DNA from: Lactonifactor sp. BIOML-A5
GTDB lineage: Bacteria; Bacillota; Clostridia; Lachnospirales; Lachnospiraceae
Direction of reading: 5' to 3'
NCBI RefSeq assembly: GCF_009677585.1
Contig: NZ_WKYV01000013.1
Location: 1 to 64,000, forward strand
Length of the DNA: 64,000 nucleotides
Shown here: piece by piece, positions 19,901-27,349 of the stretch
Numbering within the stretch: the stretch's first letter is position 1
How the letters are laid out: each line of letters begins with the position of its first letter
Made by a program: the position numbers and the translations under genes
Notes under the pieces: model-generated
What the model was told of the DNA's origin: nothing
The model's database searches: none
What the model saw: only the letters and a program-made list of their open reading frames with translations

Positions 19901-20354
19901 CCTCTGCATTCGCCAGAGGAACCTTGGAACCTGGTATAGTCGGAACCTGGCAGCGCTTAGCGATTTCTTTGGCGCTTAATTTATCTCCCATCTGTGCCAG
20001 GACGTCAGACGGCGGTCCTATAAATTCTATTCCGTTATCCTCGCATGCTCTGGCGAAAGCGGCGTTTTCTGATAAAAATCCGTAACCCGGATGAATGGCA
20101 TCAACGTGGTGCTTTTTTGCGATATCAATCATCAGATCAATATCCAGGTAAGCGCCCAGGGGGCTTTTATTTTCGCCGATCATATAGGATTCATCGGCTT
20201 TCACCCGAAAGATGTTGTATTCGTCCTCCTTTGAGTACACTGCTACAGTGTTCAATCCCAGGTCATAGCATGCCCGGAAGATGCGGATAGCGATTTCCCC
20301 ACGGTTTGCCACCATTACTTTACGGAAATCTTTCGTTTTTGCTACTTGATTCAT
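16920..20354 (-). CDS. pyc: Pyruvate carboxylase
   Basis: A 1144-residue biotin enzyme that makes oxaloacetate from pyruvate, bicarbonate and ATP. Domains in order: biotin carboxylase (residues about 10-460, with KASAGGGGRGMR ATP grasp and EMNPRIQVEHTVTE), carboxyltransferase (about 530-800, with DTTMRDAHQSLLATRVRT metal-binding start and the KDMAGLL segment), the tetramerisation/allosteric region, and the biotinyl domain with VEAMKMET (Lys1110). The full-length single-chain form is intact. GGAGGAG precedes the ATG. It supplies anaplerotic oxaloacetate and forms a single-gene unit. Confidence 0.97.
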   Translation of the reverse strand: MNQVAKTKDFRKVMVANRGEIAIRIFRACYDLGLNTVAVYSKEDEYNIFRVKADESYMIGENKSPLGAYLDIDLMIDIAKKHHVDAIHPGYGFLSENAAFARACEDNGIEFIGPPSDVLAQMGDKLSAKEIAKRCQVPTIPGSKVPLANAEDAAKRAVSYGFPVILKASAGGGGRGMRRCDTEQEVIDTFPLVQSEALKAFGCGDIFIEKFLEEPKHIEVQILADKHGNVVHLFERDCSLQRRYQKVVEFTPALTLSSEKREEICGDAVKIAKEVGYVNAGTVEFLVDKQGNHYFIEMNPRIQVEHTVTEMITDIDIVRAQILIAEGKTLAEPEIGITSQKDVKGHGYAIQCRITTEDPQNNFAPDTGKITAYRTGGGFGVRLDGGNTYAGAEITPYYDSLLVKITTHDSTFEGACNKALRALNETRIRGVKTNIGFIDNILIHPMFRAGKCHTKFIDETPELFIIRDSKDRATKMLKYIGNIVVNDPTAGQRMYDTPRFPKLTGEKKPGLKQLLDTKGPDAVKQWVLDQKKLLLTDTTMRDAHQSLLATRVRTRDMVKGADATAEALADAFSLEMWGGATFDVAYRFLKESPWERLDMLREKIPNIPFQMLLRGANAVGYTNYPDNLIREFIKESARSGIDVFRVFDSLNWVPGMEVALDEVLNQNKIAEATICYTGDVGNPKDDKYTLNYYVNLAKRLEKTGAHTLCIKDMAGLLKPYSGYKLVKTLKEEIGLPIHLHTHDTSGNQIATLLMAAEAGVDIADVAISSMSSLTSQPSMNSLVAALEGQERDTGLSLDRLQGLSDYWCDVRDRYGAFEGGIKYPATDIYEYEIPGGQYTNLKPQVESLGLGHRFDEVKKMYKTVDTMLGGLVKVTPSSKMVGDLAIFMVQNDLTPETIAERGETLNFPDSVVSYFKGMMGQPEWGFPEDLQRVVLKGEEPISCRPGELLPPMDFEAARKRLEEFIPSPNWRMVISWCFYPKVVEDFLKNRKEYGYITRLGSHVFFHGLAEGETNKVNIEDGKTLVIKYLGKGDANPDGTRNVMFELNGIRREVAVTDRSAKVTVESIPMADPSDLSHVGASIPGLVSQVHVKPGDKVTKNQVLAVVEAMKMETNVAALMDGVVDQVYVKEGKEIKAGELLMTIR

Positions 20355-20899
20355 GTTTCTCCTCCTTAGATTATGTAAACCATCACCGGCAGCTGCCCAT
20401 GAGTTTACACCCCATCATACTTTTATATTATTTTTTTCTATATCAAAAAATATCCCTGCAGGTCTACTACATCCTTTGCTGCCGGCGCCCTGCAATTTGA
20501 TTCATTCCCCCCAGGATTGAATCAGTTCGAGGCGGTCAGGAGTATTGCCCGTAGAACATTCAGGATATTTCATTATTGTCTGTGCATATTGTTTGGGGTA
20601 TGTAAGAACTAAGATGCCGTTAAATGCAAATCTTTAAGGAAAGAAGCCCCTGAGAAAGTACACAAGAAGTAATGTAAGGTTTCTTTCTGATAACCGTCAC
20701 TGTATCTCGAAACAGATAGTGATAGTACATATTATACTTAGCATTTTGAAAAATATCAATTAAATATTTATTAAAATACCAAAAAAAGAAAGAGATAAAA
20801 TAAAATCCTGCAAAAAATGACTGATAACAGCGTAAAAATAGCCCTCCGTGCATTATTTGAACGGAGGGCATGCAAAAGATGATGAAGTGTGGACGCTGA
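20355..20899. other. Long intergenic stretch between pyc and the orphan binding protein
   Basis: About 545 bases, AT-rich, with the pyc leader and promoter at the left and the binding-protein terminator at the right. I see no conserved riboswitch (no TPP, T-box or SAM signatures) and no open frame with a ribosome binding site. A partial dyad near 20697-20722 (CACTGTATCT...AGATAGTG) is imperfect. Confidence 0.4.
20841..20869 (-). terminator. Terminator of the orphan binding-protein gene
   Basis: GCCCTCCGT / ACGGAGGGC with an 11-base loop. On the minus strand it is followed by TATTTTTAC, which fits a terminator for the gene at 20900-21910. Confidence 0.75.
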
Positions 20900-21910
20900 C
20901 TATTTTGCTGCCTTTTCTGCAAAGGAAGTGTTAACCAAATCATTATAGTCTACTCTGGCATCCAGTTCACCTGAGCTTTCCAAAATATCCTGAAGAAGAT
21001 CCAGACTGGACTGCTCAAAAATCAGATTGTCTTTCCAGGTATCCTGATCATAATACCGTTTCACAATAGTTGTAATCGTATCCAGGTCTGTCTCTTCAAA
21101 CTGAGGGGCAATTACCTTGGCAATCTCTTCCGGTGTATGTGTCTGGACATAAACCATTCCTTTCTGGAGTGCATTGGTAAAACTCTGAATAATTTCCGGG
21201 TTCTTTTCCATAAAGCTGTTTTTAGCACTGTATGCCGTGTAGGGAACATAACCGGAATCTACCCCCACAGAAGCTACTACATAGCCCTTTCCCTCTTTTT
21301 CCAGGGCAGTGGCGCTGGGCTCGAACTCAACTGTGAAATCTCCCTGTCCTCCTGAGAAGGCCGCTGCAGTAGAGCCAAAGTCGATACTCTGATCAATGGC
21401 AACATCCTTTTGGGGATCGATATTATTCTGGCGGAGTACATATTCAAATACCATTTCCGGCATTCCGCCTTTTCTCCCCCCTAAGACGTTTTTACCCTTA
21501 ATATCAGACCACTGGAAATTATCCATCTTCTCTCTGGCCACCAGGAAATTTCCTGCACGCTGTGTAAGCTGGGCAAAGTTTACAACCGGGTCGTTGGCGC
21601 CTTCCTGGTAAGCGTAGATGGAAGCTTCAGCCCCCATGAAACCAATATCTGCTTCCCCGGACAGTACAGCGGTCATAGTCTTATCCGCGCCAAAACCTGT
21701 CACCAGTTCCAAATCAATTCCTTCTTCTTCAAAATATCCCTCCTCAATGGCCACATACTGAGGCGCATAGAATATGGAATGAGCAACTTCATTTAATGTA
21801 ACTTTTGTGAGTTTTTCCTCTTTATCTGCAGAAGTGTCTTTCTGGCATCCGCCTAGAGCAGCTAATACCGTTACCATCAAAGTAACAATAGCAATTAACC
21901 TTTTATGCAT
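20900..21910 (-). CDS. NMT1/THI5-like ABC transporter substrate-binding lipoprotein (orphan)
   Basis: A 336-residue lipoprotein from the ATG at 21910 (MHKRLIAIVTLMVT), preferred because the longer frame has no ribosome binding site while GGGGGA precedes this ATG. The signal peptide ends in the lipobox LGGC. The mature part has the NMT1/SsuA fold, with IFYAPQYVAIEEGYFEEEGIDLEL, LSGEADIGFMGAEASIYAY and a G-F-G-S linker. Such proteins bind sulfonates, nitrate, or pyrimidine and other organic ligands. No permease or ATPase gene is adjacent, so it must use a distant transporter. The ligand is unknown. Confidence 0.85.
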   Translation of the reverse strand: MHKRLIAIVTLMVTVLAALGGCQKDTSADKEEKLTKVTLNEVAHSIFYAPQYVAIEEGYFEEEGIDLELVTGFGADKTMTAVLSGEADIGFMGAEASIYAYQEGANDPVVNFAQLTQRAGNFLVAREKMDNFQWSDIKGKNVLGGRKGGMPEMVFEYVLRQNNIDPQKDVAIDQSIDFGSTAAAFSGGQGDFTVEFEPSATALEKEGKGYVVASVGVDSGYVPYTAYSAKNSFMEKNPEIIQSFTNALQKGMVYVQTHTPEEIAKVIAPQFEETDLDTITTIVKRYYDQDTWKDNLIFEQSSLDLLQDILESSGELDARVDYNDLVNTSFAEKAAK

Positions 21911-22076
21911 TACAGTCCCCCGTAAATCTTTCCTGGTATAGTATATTGAGTAAGGGGAGAAAGTGTGACAGAAGCAAAATACCATTCTTCTGCAAGGGGA
22001 ATAGCAAAAAAATTAAACCGCCCAGTATGGACGGTTTCTTATTTTGCAGAAAGCTTTATTCAATGCTGTATTTACA

Positions 22077-22149
22077 TGGAGCATACGGGATTCGAACCCG
22101 TGACCTCCACACTGCCAGTGTGGCGCGCTCCCAGCTGCGCCAATGCCCC
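22077..22149 (-). tRNA. tRNA-Ala (GGC)
   Basis: The 73-nt minus-strand cloverleaf begins GGGGCAT and ends ATGCTCC plus discriminator A. The anticodon loop CTGGCAG gives anticodon GGC (alanine, GCC codon). The D-arm GGCGCAGCTGGGAGCGC and T-arm CGGGTTCGAACCCG are intact. No encoded CCA. An extended -10 (TGTGCTATAATATAC) lies 28 bases upstream. Confidence 0.95.
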
Positions 22150-22177
22150 ATTGCCATCGTAAGTCCGATGCTTGTAT

Positions 22178-22183
22178 ATTATA
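22178..22183 (-). promoter_or_regulatory. Extended -10 promoter element of tRNA-Ala
   Basis: Minus-strand TGTGCTATAAT with a perfect TATAAT, the same extended -10 wording as the trpB promoter. Confidence 0.6.
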
Positions 22184-22209
22184 GCACAGGTATTAAAAAA
22201 ATAAAAGAA

Positions 22210-22422
22210 CTATTTTTTATTTTCTGGGTTTTCTGAGGCGTTTTTTTCCCGCTCTTTCCTGGCAAGACGCTGAAGATCCAGCCAGGTAAGTGTACCTGCG
22301 ATAATAAAGTACCAGATAATGGGAGTGACCACTGCCTGGATATTTGTGCTGGGGTGAAAGAAATTTGTCTGCATCATGGCAATAACCGCCAAAATTGATA
22401 TAATGATATTTTTAAACAACAT
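22210..22422 (-). CDS. Small two-helix membrane protein, unknown function
   Basis: A 70-residue protein from the ATG at 22422 (MLFKNIIISILAVIAMM). It has two hydrophobic stretches (residues about 4-20 and 30-48) and a basic/acidic tail LQRLARKEREKN. The frame continues open upstream to 22620, but that part is not protein-like. An alternative ATG at 22500 exists without a good ribosome binding site. It lies just upstream of tRNA-Ala on the same strand. No family recognised. Confidence 0.55.
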   Translation of the reverse strand: MLFKNIIISILAVIAMMQTNFFHPSTNIQAVVTPIIWYFIIAGTLTWLDLQRLARKEREKNASENPENKK

Positions 22423-22572
22423 ACCCTTCTTTTCCTCTGCCAAGCAGAGAGATGACTTTTTACAGTATATGCTGCCCGGGTTGTATTCTTTTCCTAACAT
22501 AGAATGAAATATCCTGCACATACTAAATGTATCAAGGCACAGCAATGGCTGGCTGAGTGAAAGGAGAATATT

Positions 22573-22725
22573 ATGATGGAGATAAATCTGGTACCGGAAC
22601 AGGGCGGAACTGACTGTCACCGCAGCAATCCACAGGAAATCGTAACGGAGTTTCCAAAGGAAATGGATTTGGTCCCCGGAGAAAAAGACGATCGTCCCAG
22701 AAAGGACGGACCAGGCGGGGAATAA
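22573..22725 (+). CDS. Very small hydrophilic protein, unknown function
   Basis: A 50-residue frame, MMEINLVPEQGG... to ...KDGPGGE, rich in Pro, Glu, Asp and Gly. It starts with ATGATG seven bases after a clear AAAGGAG, which is its main support. It is followed 24 bases later by another small gene in the same direction, so the two look like a mini-operon. No homolog recognised; it looks unstructured. Confidence 0.5.
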   Translation: MMEINLVPEQGGTDCHRSNPQEIVTEFPKEMDLVPGEKDDRPRKDGPGGE

Positions 22726-22749
22726 TGTTAGAAAGGATTAGGTGATAAA

Positions 22750-22899
22750 ATGTCTTATGTGGCACCCCAGGTCAGGGATAAGTTTGAGACTTTGTCTGTA
22801 GACCTGAAAAATATAATACTTGAAAAGAATGTTCAGATTAATAATCTTCACGATTTAATCAGGGTTTTAGAGGAAATTGTGAAAGAAGGGGAAGAATAG
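22750..22899 (+). CDS. Small alpha-helical protein, unknown function
   Basis: A 49-residue frame starting MSYVAPQVRDKFETLSVDL and ending VKEGEE. It is predicted to be mostly helical with a heptad-like IRVLEEIVKEG end. AGGTGAT precedes the ATG. The balanced composition and ribosome binding site support a real gene. It is directly followed by the tRNA-Gly promoter. No characterised family recognised. Confidence 0.6.
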   Translation: MSYVAPQVRDKFETLSVDLKNIILEKNVQINNLHDLIRVLEEIVKEGEE

Positions 22900-22912
22900 T
22901 AAAAACTAACCA

Positions 22913-22940
22913 TTGACTATTCTGCAAAATGCGTTATAAT
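22913..22940 (+). promoter_or_regulatory. Promoter of tRNA-Gly
   Basis: TTGACT at 22913-22918 and TATAAT at 22935-22940 with 16-base spacing, ending 13 bases before the tRNA. Confidence 0.75.
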
Positions 22941-22953
22941 AATAAATGTCAAT

Positions 22954-23024
22954 GCAGATATGGTTCATCGGTAGAATGCTAGCTTCCCAAGCTGGAGAGG
23001 GGGGTTCGACTCCCCTTATCTGCT
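22954..23024 (+). tRNA. tRNA-Gly (CCC)
   Basis: A 71-nt cloverleaf beginning GCAGATA and ending TATCTGC plus T. The anticodon loop TTCCCAA gives CCC (glycine, GGG codon). The short D-loop (GGTTCATCGGTAGAATGC) is typical of tRNA-Gly. Intrinsic terminator follows. Confidence 0.95.
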
Positions 23025-23028
23025 TACT

Positions 23029-23057
23029 AAAACCCTTGTTAATTCAAGGGTTTTTTT
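23029..23057 (+). terminator. Terminator of tRNA-Gly
   Basis: AACCCTTG / CAAGGGTT stem, six-base loop, then seven T residues. Confidence 0.85.
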
Positions 23058-23086
23058 GTGCTTCATTTTTCTACATCAAATAAAAA

Positions 23087-23130
23087 GGCCAACGGTATTT
23101 ATGCTTCAAAAAAGCATAGTACCGTTGGCC
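23087..23130 (-). terminator. Terminator of the cold-shock gene
   Basis: GGCCAACGGTA / TACCGTTGGCC with an inner ATGCTT / AAGCAT stem. On the minus strand a T-rich run (TTTTTATTTG) follows, which fits termination of the csp gene. Confidence 0.8.
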
Positions 23131-23163
23131 TGTAATTATGACTGCCCTTACAATTACCTGTAC

Positions 23164-23367
23164 TTAGGCAACGCAAACATTAACTGCCTGTAAACCGCGC
23201 TGTCCTTCTGTAATATCAAATGTTACAGACTGTCCGTCTTCCAGTGTTTTGAATCCGTCCATGGCAAGTCCTGAAAAGTGTACAAACACTTCTTCGTTTG
23301 TCTCGTTGTTAGTGATGAAACCATATCCCTTAGTTGAGTTAAACCATTTTACTGTACCTTTATTCAT
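23164..23367 (-). CDS. csp: Cold-shock domain protein
   Basis: A 67-residue single cold-shock domain, an RNA/ssDNA chaperone. RNP1 (KGYGFI within [11 protein letters not shown]) and RNP2 (VFVHF) are intact, as are the flanking aromatic residues (KWFN). AGGAGGT precedes the ATG. The long AT-rich upstream region (over 200 bases) is what is expected for a csp mRNA with a regulatory leader. Confidence 0.96.
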   Translation of the reverse strand: MNKGTVKWFNSTKGYGFITNNETNEEVFVHFSGLAMDGFKTLEDGQSVTFDITEGQRGLQAVNVCVA

Positions 23368-23598
23368 GAAAGATACCTCCTTAAAATTATTATTATATTT
23401 ATCCTAAAACAAAAAAACACATAGTAATGTAAATCAAAAAATGATTACATAACTATGTGAAATCAATCTTAATTCAAAATACTTCGTAAGTATAGCATGT
23501 AAAACCTAAAGTGTCAAGCAAAAAAAAACGACAAAAAAACATGTAAGAATATTCTAAAAAAAGTATAAAAAAACCCTTTGGAAAAGGTGAAAAAACTA

Positions 23599-23627
23599 TT
23601 GACAAATGGCTGTTTAGCAAACATAAT
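23599..23627 (+). promoter_or_regulatory. Promoter of the proline racemase gene
   Basis: TTGACA at 23599-23604 and CATAAT at 23622-23627 with 17-base spacing; about 85 bases upstream of the start codon. Confidence 0.7.
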
Positions 23628-23658
23628 ATAGACTATAGTATAGAATACGGTCCAAGAC

Positions 23659-23696
23659 AAAGGATGTCGAAAAGTCGAATCTTCTCGATGTCCTTT
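23659..23696 (+). promoter_or_regulatory. Terminator-like hairpin in the proline racemase leader
   Basis: AAAGGATGTCGA pairs with TCGATGTCCTTT over 12 positions including two G-U pairs, with a 14-base loop and T residues at its end. It sits between the promoter and the AGGGAGG ribosome binding site, so it could attenuate transcription. No antiterminator partner is obvious. Confidence 0.45.
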
Positions 23697-23716
23697 TTGT
23701 AAGAGGGAGGCACATT

Positions 23717-24745
23717 ATGGATTGGATATCCAAAATACCAGGAATTGAAACTTCTTTTACAACAATTGACTCTCATACCATGGGAGAACCTACGAGAATC
23801 GTAGTGGAAGGCTTTCCGGAACTGGAAGGAAAGACGATGATCGAGAAGAAGAAATTCTTAGAAAAAAATTATGACAAATACCGTACAGCACTTATGCTGG
23901 AGCCCAGAGGGCACAGAGATATGTTTGGAGCAGTGATTACGAAGCCGGTACATCCGGAAGCAGATTATGGCGTCATTTTTATGGACAGCGGCGGATGTCT
24001 GAATATGTGTGGCCACGGAAGCATCGGAACTGCCACAGTTTTAGTTGAGACTGGCATGGTGGAAGTGAAAGAGCCTTATACGGAGGTCACATTGGAAGCA
24101 CCTGCGGGATTAATCCGCACAAGCATTAAAGTTGAGAATGGAAAGGCAGTGGAAGTAACTATTCGTAATGTGCCGGCATTCTTATATAAAGAGGCTGTGA
24201 CAGCGGAGATTGAAGGATACGGCCCGATTACCTTCGATATTTCTTTCGGAGGAAGTTTTTTTGCTCTTGTAAATGCAGACAAGCTGGGCCTTGATATTGT
24301 TCCGGAGAACCTCCGAGAGTTTCAGGATCTGGGAATGGCACTTTTGAATAAGATCAATGCCACTATGGAGATTCAACATCCGGAGCTGGATATTAATTCT
24401 GTGGATTTGGTAGAGTTTTATGGCGATTCCTCACAGGAAGAAGCTAATCTGAAGAATGTAGTAATCTTTGGGGCCGCGCAGGCGGACCGTTCCCCCTGCG
24501 GTACAGGCACAAGTGCTAAGGTAGCAGCCCTTTATTCCAAGGGAAGACTGGGGCTGAACGAAGATTTCATCTATGAGAGTATCACCGGTTCTCTTTTCAG
24601 GGGAAAAGCGGTTGAGACAACGAAGGTAGGTCCCTATGATGCGATAGTACCTAAAATTACAGGAAGTGCGTATATTACCGGGATCAATCAGGTCATTATA
24701 GATAAGGATGACCCTCTGAAATATGGTTTTTTAATGGGAGACTGA
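23717..24745 (+). CDS. prdF: Proline racemase (PrdF type)
   Basis: A 342-residue, cofactor-free racemase that interconverts L- and D-proline using two cysteines. Both catalytic cysteines are present: NMCGHGSIG (Cys98) and DRSPCGTGTSA (Cys261). This excludes trans-3-hydroxyproline dehydratases, which replace one of them with Thr. The overall sequence strongly resembles the PrdF racemase of Stickland-fermenting clostridia. Hydroxyproline epimerase is a less likely alternative. None of the proline reductase genes (prdA, prdB) are adjacent. AGGGAGG precedes the ATG. It is convergent with nhaC. Confidence 0.9.
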   Translation: MDWISKIPGIETSFTTIDSHTMGEPTRIVVEGFPELEGKTMIEKKKFLEKNYDKYRTALMLEPRGHRDMFGAVITKPVHPEADYGVIFMDSGGCLNMCGHGSIGTATVLVETGMVEVKEPYTEVTLEAPAGLIRTSIKVENGKAVEVTIRNVPAFLYKEAVTAEIEGYGPITFDISFGGSFFALVNADKLGLDIVPENLREFQDLGMALLNKINATMEIQHPELDINSVDLVEFYGDSSQEEANLKNVVIFGAAQADRSPCGTGTSAKVAALYSKGRLGLNEDFIYESITGSLFRGKAVETTKVGPYDAIVPKITGSAYITGINQVIIDKDDPLKYGFLMGD

Positions 24746-24780
24746 TAAAAGGTGGACAGATAACTGTCCACCTTTTATCA
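24743..24780. terminator. Bidirectional terminator between prdF and nhaC
   Basis: Perfect 17-bp stem TGATAAAAGGTGGACAG with an ATAA loop. It begins at the prdF stop codon and ends next to the nhaC-type stop codon. Confidence 0.92.
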
Positions 24781-24782
24781 GT

Positions 24783-26336
24783 TTATTTTACGGAAGAATA
24801 ATCAATAGGATATTTCTTTTTGCCAATCTTATCGCATACAAACAGGGTAGCGATTAACAGAATAAAAGTAACAAGTAAAGGAATATACGGGCTGTTCAGA
24901 ACCCCCATTACCAGGTAGCCCACGAAGGCGCAGGCAGTTACGATAGATGCGTAAACTAGCTGTGTGGATACATGGTCAATGTGGTTGCATCCGGCTCCTG
25001 TGGATGAGAGTATCGTGGTGTCAGAGATAGGAGAAATATGGTCTCCGTAAACTGCACCGGCAAGAATGCCTCCCAATACAGGGAACAGCAGGTGTGCGGT
25101 ATTGGACGGGGTACAGATGGCAGCTCCGATGGGTATCAAAAGAGCCATGGTTCCCCAGGAGGTCCCGGTTGCAAACCCCAGGAATGCCGCTACCAGGAAG
25201 ATAATGGCCGGAAGAATGAACACAGGGAAGGAAGAATCATTTACCATATTTCCGATAAAACCTCCGGTGTTAAGATAATCACTGCTGCACACACCGCCGA
25301 TGGTCCAGGCTAAAATTAAAATCGTAAAGGACGGAACCATAGACTTAATCCCTTCCGTTATACCGCCCATAAATTCAGTGAAATTCAGTACTTTTCTGGG
25401 TATGAACAGCAGGAAAGTTACGATCAGCGCACAAAAACTTCCCAGTACAAGAGACAGGGAGGAGTCACAATTACCGAAGGACTCTGTAAAGGAAGCTTCG
25501 CCGGTAAAGCCCCCCCCGGTATATACCATAGCCAGGACCGTAAAAACAATTAAAGCCAGTATTGGAATAACCAGGTCAATTACTTTTCCTTTGGAATTGC
25601 CCTTTTGTACCTCAGCACCGCTTATGGTATCATCACTGGAGAATAAATCTCCTTTTTCAATGGCGTTTTTTTCAAATCTGGCCATTGGGCCGAAGTTAAT
25701 TCGTGTCGTGCAGATAATGACAATCATAAGAATGGTAGCCAGTGCATAAAGGTTATAAGGAATGATTTTGACGAAGGTAGTCATTCCGTTGCCCCCGGTG
25801 GCATCTGAGATATAAGTGGCAACCGATGCTCCCCAGCTGGATACCGGAGCAATGATGCAGATCGGAGCCGCAGTCGCGTCCAGCAGGTAGGACAGTTTGG
25901 CCCGGGAGATCCTGTGCTCGTCTGTAACCGGCCGCATAACCGTCCCTACAGTGAGACAGTTAAAATAATCGTCAATAAATATTAGACATCCCAGGGCGGC
26001 GGTGGCCAAACTTGCGCCTCTTCTTGTTTTAATGTGATGAATCGCCCATTGCCCATAGGCGGCAGATCCTCCTGCCCTGGTTACCAGAACAACGATAGCC
26101 CCCAGGAGTCCTAAAAAGATAAGGATGTTTGCATTTCCGCCGATCTTATCACCCATAATAGTAAACGTGTTGACTAATGTGGTAATCGGGTTTCCGTGGC
26201 TGTAGATTAGAGCGCCGGCAAGGATACCAATGATCAGAGAGGAAAGAACCTCTTTGGTAATCAACGCCAGAATAATTGCGATCAGGGGAGGCAGAATACT
26301 CCACCATCCAAAGTGGGGCATTTGTAACGCTTCCAT
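24783..26336 (-). CDS. Na+/H+ antiporter NhaC family protein
   Basis: A 517-residue polytopic membrane protein with about 12 helices and conserved NhaC-family stretches (FIDDYFNCLTVGTVMRPVTD, PVSSWGA, GTSWGTMALLIPIGAA, GDHISPISDTTILSS). Family members exchange Na+ for H+ or carry amino/organic acids. The neighbouring proline racemase makes an organic substrate possible, but that is inference. It has its own promoter (26448-26477) and an upstream XRE regulator gene. Confidence 0.9.
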   Translation of the reverse strand: MEALQMPHFGWWSILPPLIAIILALITKEVLSSLIIGILAGALIYSHGNPITTLVNTFTIMGDKIGGNANILIFLGLLGAIVVLVTRAGGSAAYGQWAIHHIKTRRGASLATAALGCLIFIDDYFNCLTVGTVMRPVTDEHRISRAKLSYLLDATAAPICIIAPVSSWGASVATYISDATGGNGMTTFVKIIPYNLYALATILMIVIICTTRINFGPMARFEKNAIEKGDLFSSDDTISGAEVQKGNSKGKVIDLVIPILALIVFTVLAMVYTGGGFTGEASFTESFGNCDSSLSLVLGSFCALIVTFLLFIPRKVLNFTEFMGGITEGIKSMVPSFTILILAWTIGGVCSSDYLNTGGFIGNMVNDSSFPVFILPAIIFLVAAFLGFATGTSWGTMALLIPIGAAICTPSNTAHLLFPVLGGILAGAVYGDHISPISDTTILSSTGAGCNHIDHVSTQLVYASIVTACAFVGYLVMGVLNSPYIPLLVTFILLIATLFVCDKIGKKKYPIDYSSVK

Positions 26337-26447
26337 CTAACAGACCCCCTTCCATTGCTGCACAAATAATAATGCAGTTTGGGCCATCATCTTTTTCTTC
26401 TTCTTGTTCTTCAATATAGATCCCTCCAACAGTATTAAGATAGTCAC

Positions 26448-26477
26448 ATTATAATATATTATGAGATATATTGTCTA
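26448..26477 (-). promoter_or_regulatory. Promoter of the nhaC-type gene
   Basis: On the minus strand TAGACA (complement of 26472-26477), 18 bases, then TATAAT (complement of 26448-26453). Confidence 0.6.
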
Positions 26478-26526
26478 TAAAAAAAAGAAAAAGTAGAAAA
26501 TACGCAATGTTTGTCGAAATATGCAA

Positions 26527-26547
26527 TTGCAATATATTATATTGCAA
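26527..26547. promoter_or_regulatory. Perfect 21-bp palindrome, operator candidate
   Basis: Ten-base arms TTGCAATATA / TATATTGCAA around a single T. It lies between the XRE gene and the nhaC-type promoter, about 50 bases upstream of the -35 box. An extra TGCAAT half-site is next to it. Confidence 0.45.
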
Positions 26548-26575
26548 ATTAATTCCACAGATGATAAAATAAGTA

Positions 26576-26920
26576 TTAATCGGAGAGACGTTCTAATTTA
26601 AAAGTAAGGTAATCGATCAATTCTTTTCGAGTGGACGGAGGAAGCTTCTGGTAAGCGGTCAAAATATAAATAGTTTCCCGGGTGAGTACGGGTAATGTAG
26701 GGTTATGCTGGTCCTCCAGAGCCACGGTTCCTCTTACAAGAACGTCCAAAGATACAGAGAAGAAATCGGCCATAGCTACTAGCAAGTCCATAGGCGGCAT
26801 TCGGTGCCCATTTTCATAATTACAATAAGATTGGCGCTGGAGATTGAAGATATCTGCCATCTCCTGTTGGGTAAGTCCTTTTGCTTTGCGTAGACAGCGC
26901 AGGTTAGTTTGAAAATCCAT
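26576..26920 (-). CDS. XRE family transcriptional regulator
   Basis: A 114-residue protein with an N-terminal helix-turn-helix (residues about 6-60; KGLTQQEMADIFNLQRQSYCNYENG) and a short C-terminal helix-rich part (AYQKLPPSTRKELIDYL). AGGAGGC precedes the ATG. It is upstream of the nhaC-type gene on the same strand, with a perfect palindrome between them, so it may regulate that transporter. Confidence 0.88.
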   Translation of the reverse strand: MDFQTNLRCLRKAKGLTQQEMADIFNLQRQSYCNYENGHRMPPMDLLVAMADFFSVSLDVLVRGTVALEDQHNPTLPVLTRETIYILTAYQKLPPSTRKELIDYLTFKLERLSD

Positions 26921-27105
26921 AATAGCCTCCTAAAATCTTCCAGTTAAGTATGGAATCTAGGAGCAATTGTATCAAGAATAAAAGCAGATTTCTTTTAATG
27001 CAACAAAATGAATCCTAAAATGTAATAATTAGCAGGAGAAACAGCATAATTCTACAGAATAAAGGTGTATTGGAACGTAAGAAGATTGAGGAAGGGGAGA
27101 GTCGT

Positions 27106-27321
27106 ATGTATCGCTTGATGGAATTAGGTATTAAATGGAGGAAAAGTAAGAACATTTTTTTAAGAGTCTTGTCATTTACATTTTTGAAGATATCAATTTG
27201 CTATGGAAAGATCGTGGAGTCTGTGGCGAAAAAGGAAACCTGGATATCCGAAGAGGAAGCCGACAGGATGAAAAAGCAGACCATGGAACAAATTCAGAGG
27301 AGGCTGGCAGAAAAAGGATAG
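27106..27321 (+). CDS. Small basic protein, unknown function
   Basis: A 71-residue protein from the ATG at 27106 (MYRLMELGIKWRKSKN), supported by GGAAGGGGAGAG. The frame is open further upstream from a TTG, without better support. It is rich in Lys, Arg and Glu, with an amphipathic middle (FLRVLSFTFLKISICYGKIV) that could associate with membranes. A strong hairpin overlaps its stop codon. No family recognised. Confidence 0.55.
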   Translation: MYRLMELGIKWRKSKNIFLRVLSFTFLKISICYGKIVESVAKKETWISEEEADRMKKQTMEQIQRRLAEKG

Positions 27322-27348
27322 GTACCCGTGAGGGGGTACCTATCCTTT
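27314..27348. terminator. Bidirectional terminator
   Basis: AAAGGATAGGTACCC / GGGTACCTATCCTTT with a five-base loop between convergent genes. Confidence 0.88.
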
Positions 27349-27349
27349 A

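Larger units (their letters stand above)
23368..23716. other. Divergent leader region of csp and proline racemase genes
   Basis: An AT-rich intergenic region of about 349 bases. The left part is the csp 5' leader (minus strand). The right part holds the proline racemase promoter at 23599-23627 and a terminator-like hairpin at 23659-23696. Confidence 0.5.

Noticed and set aside
20355..20830. TPP or other riboswitch next to the NMT1-type gene or pyc
   Set aside because: None of the conserved core sequences of known riboswitches could be found on either strand.
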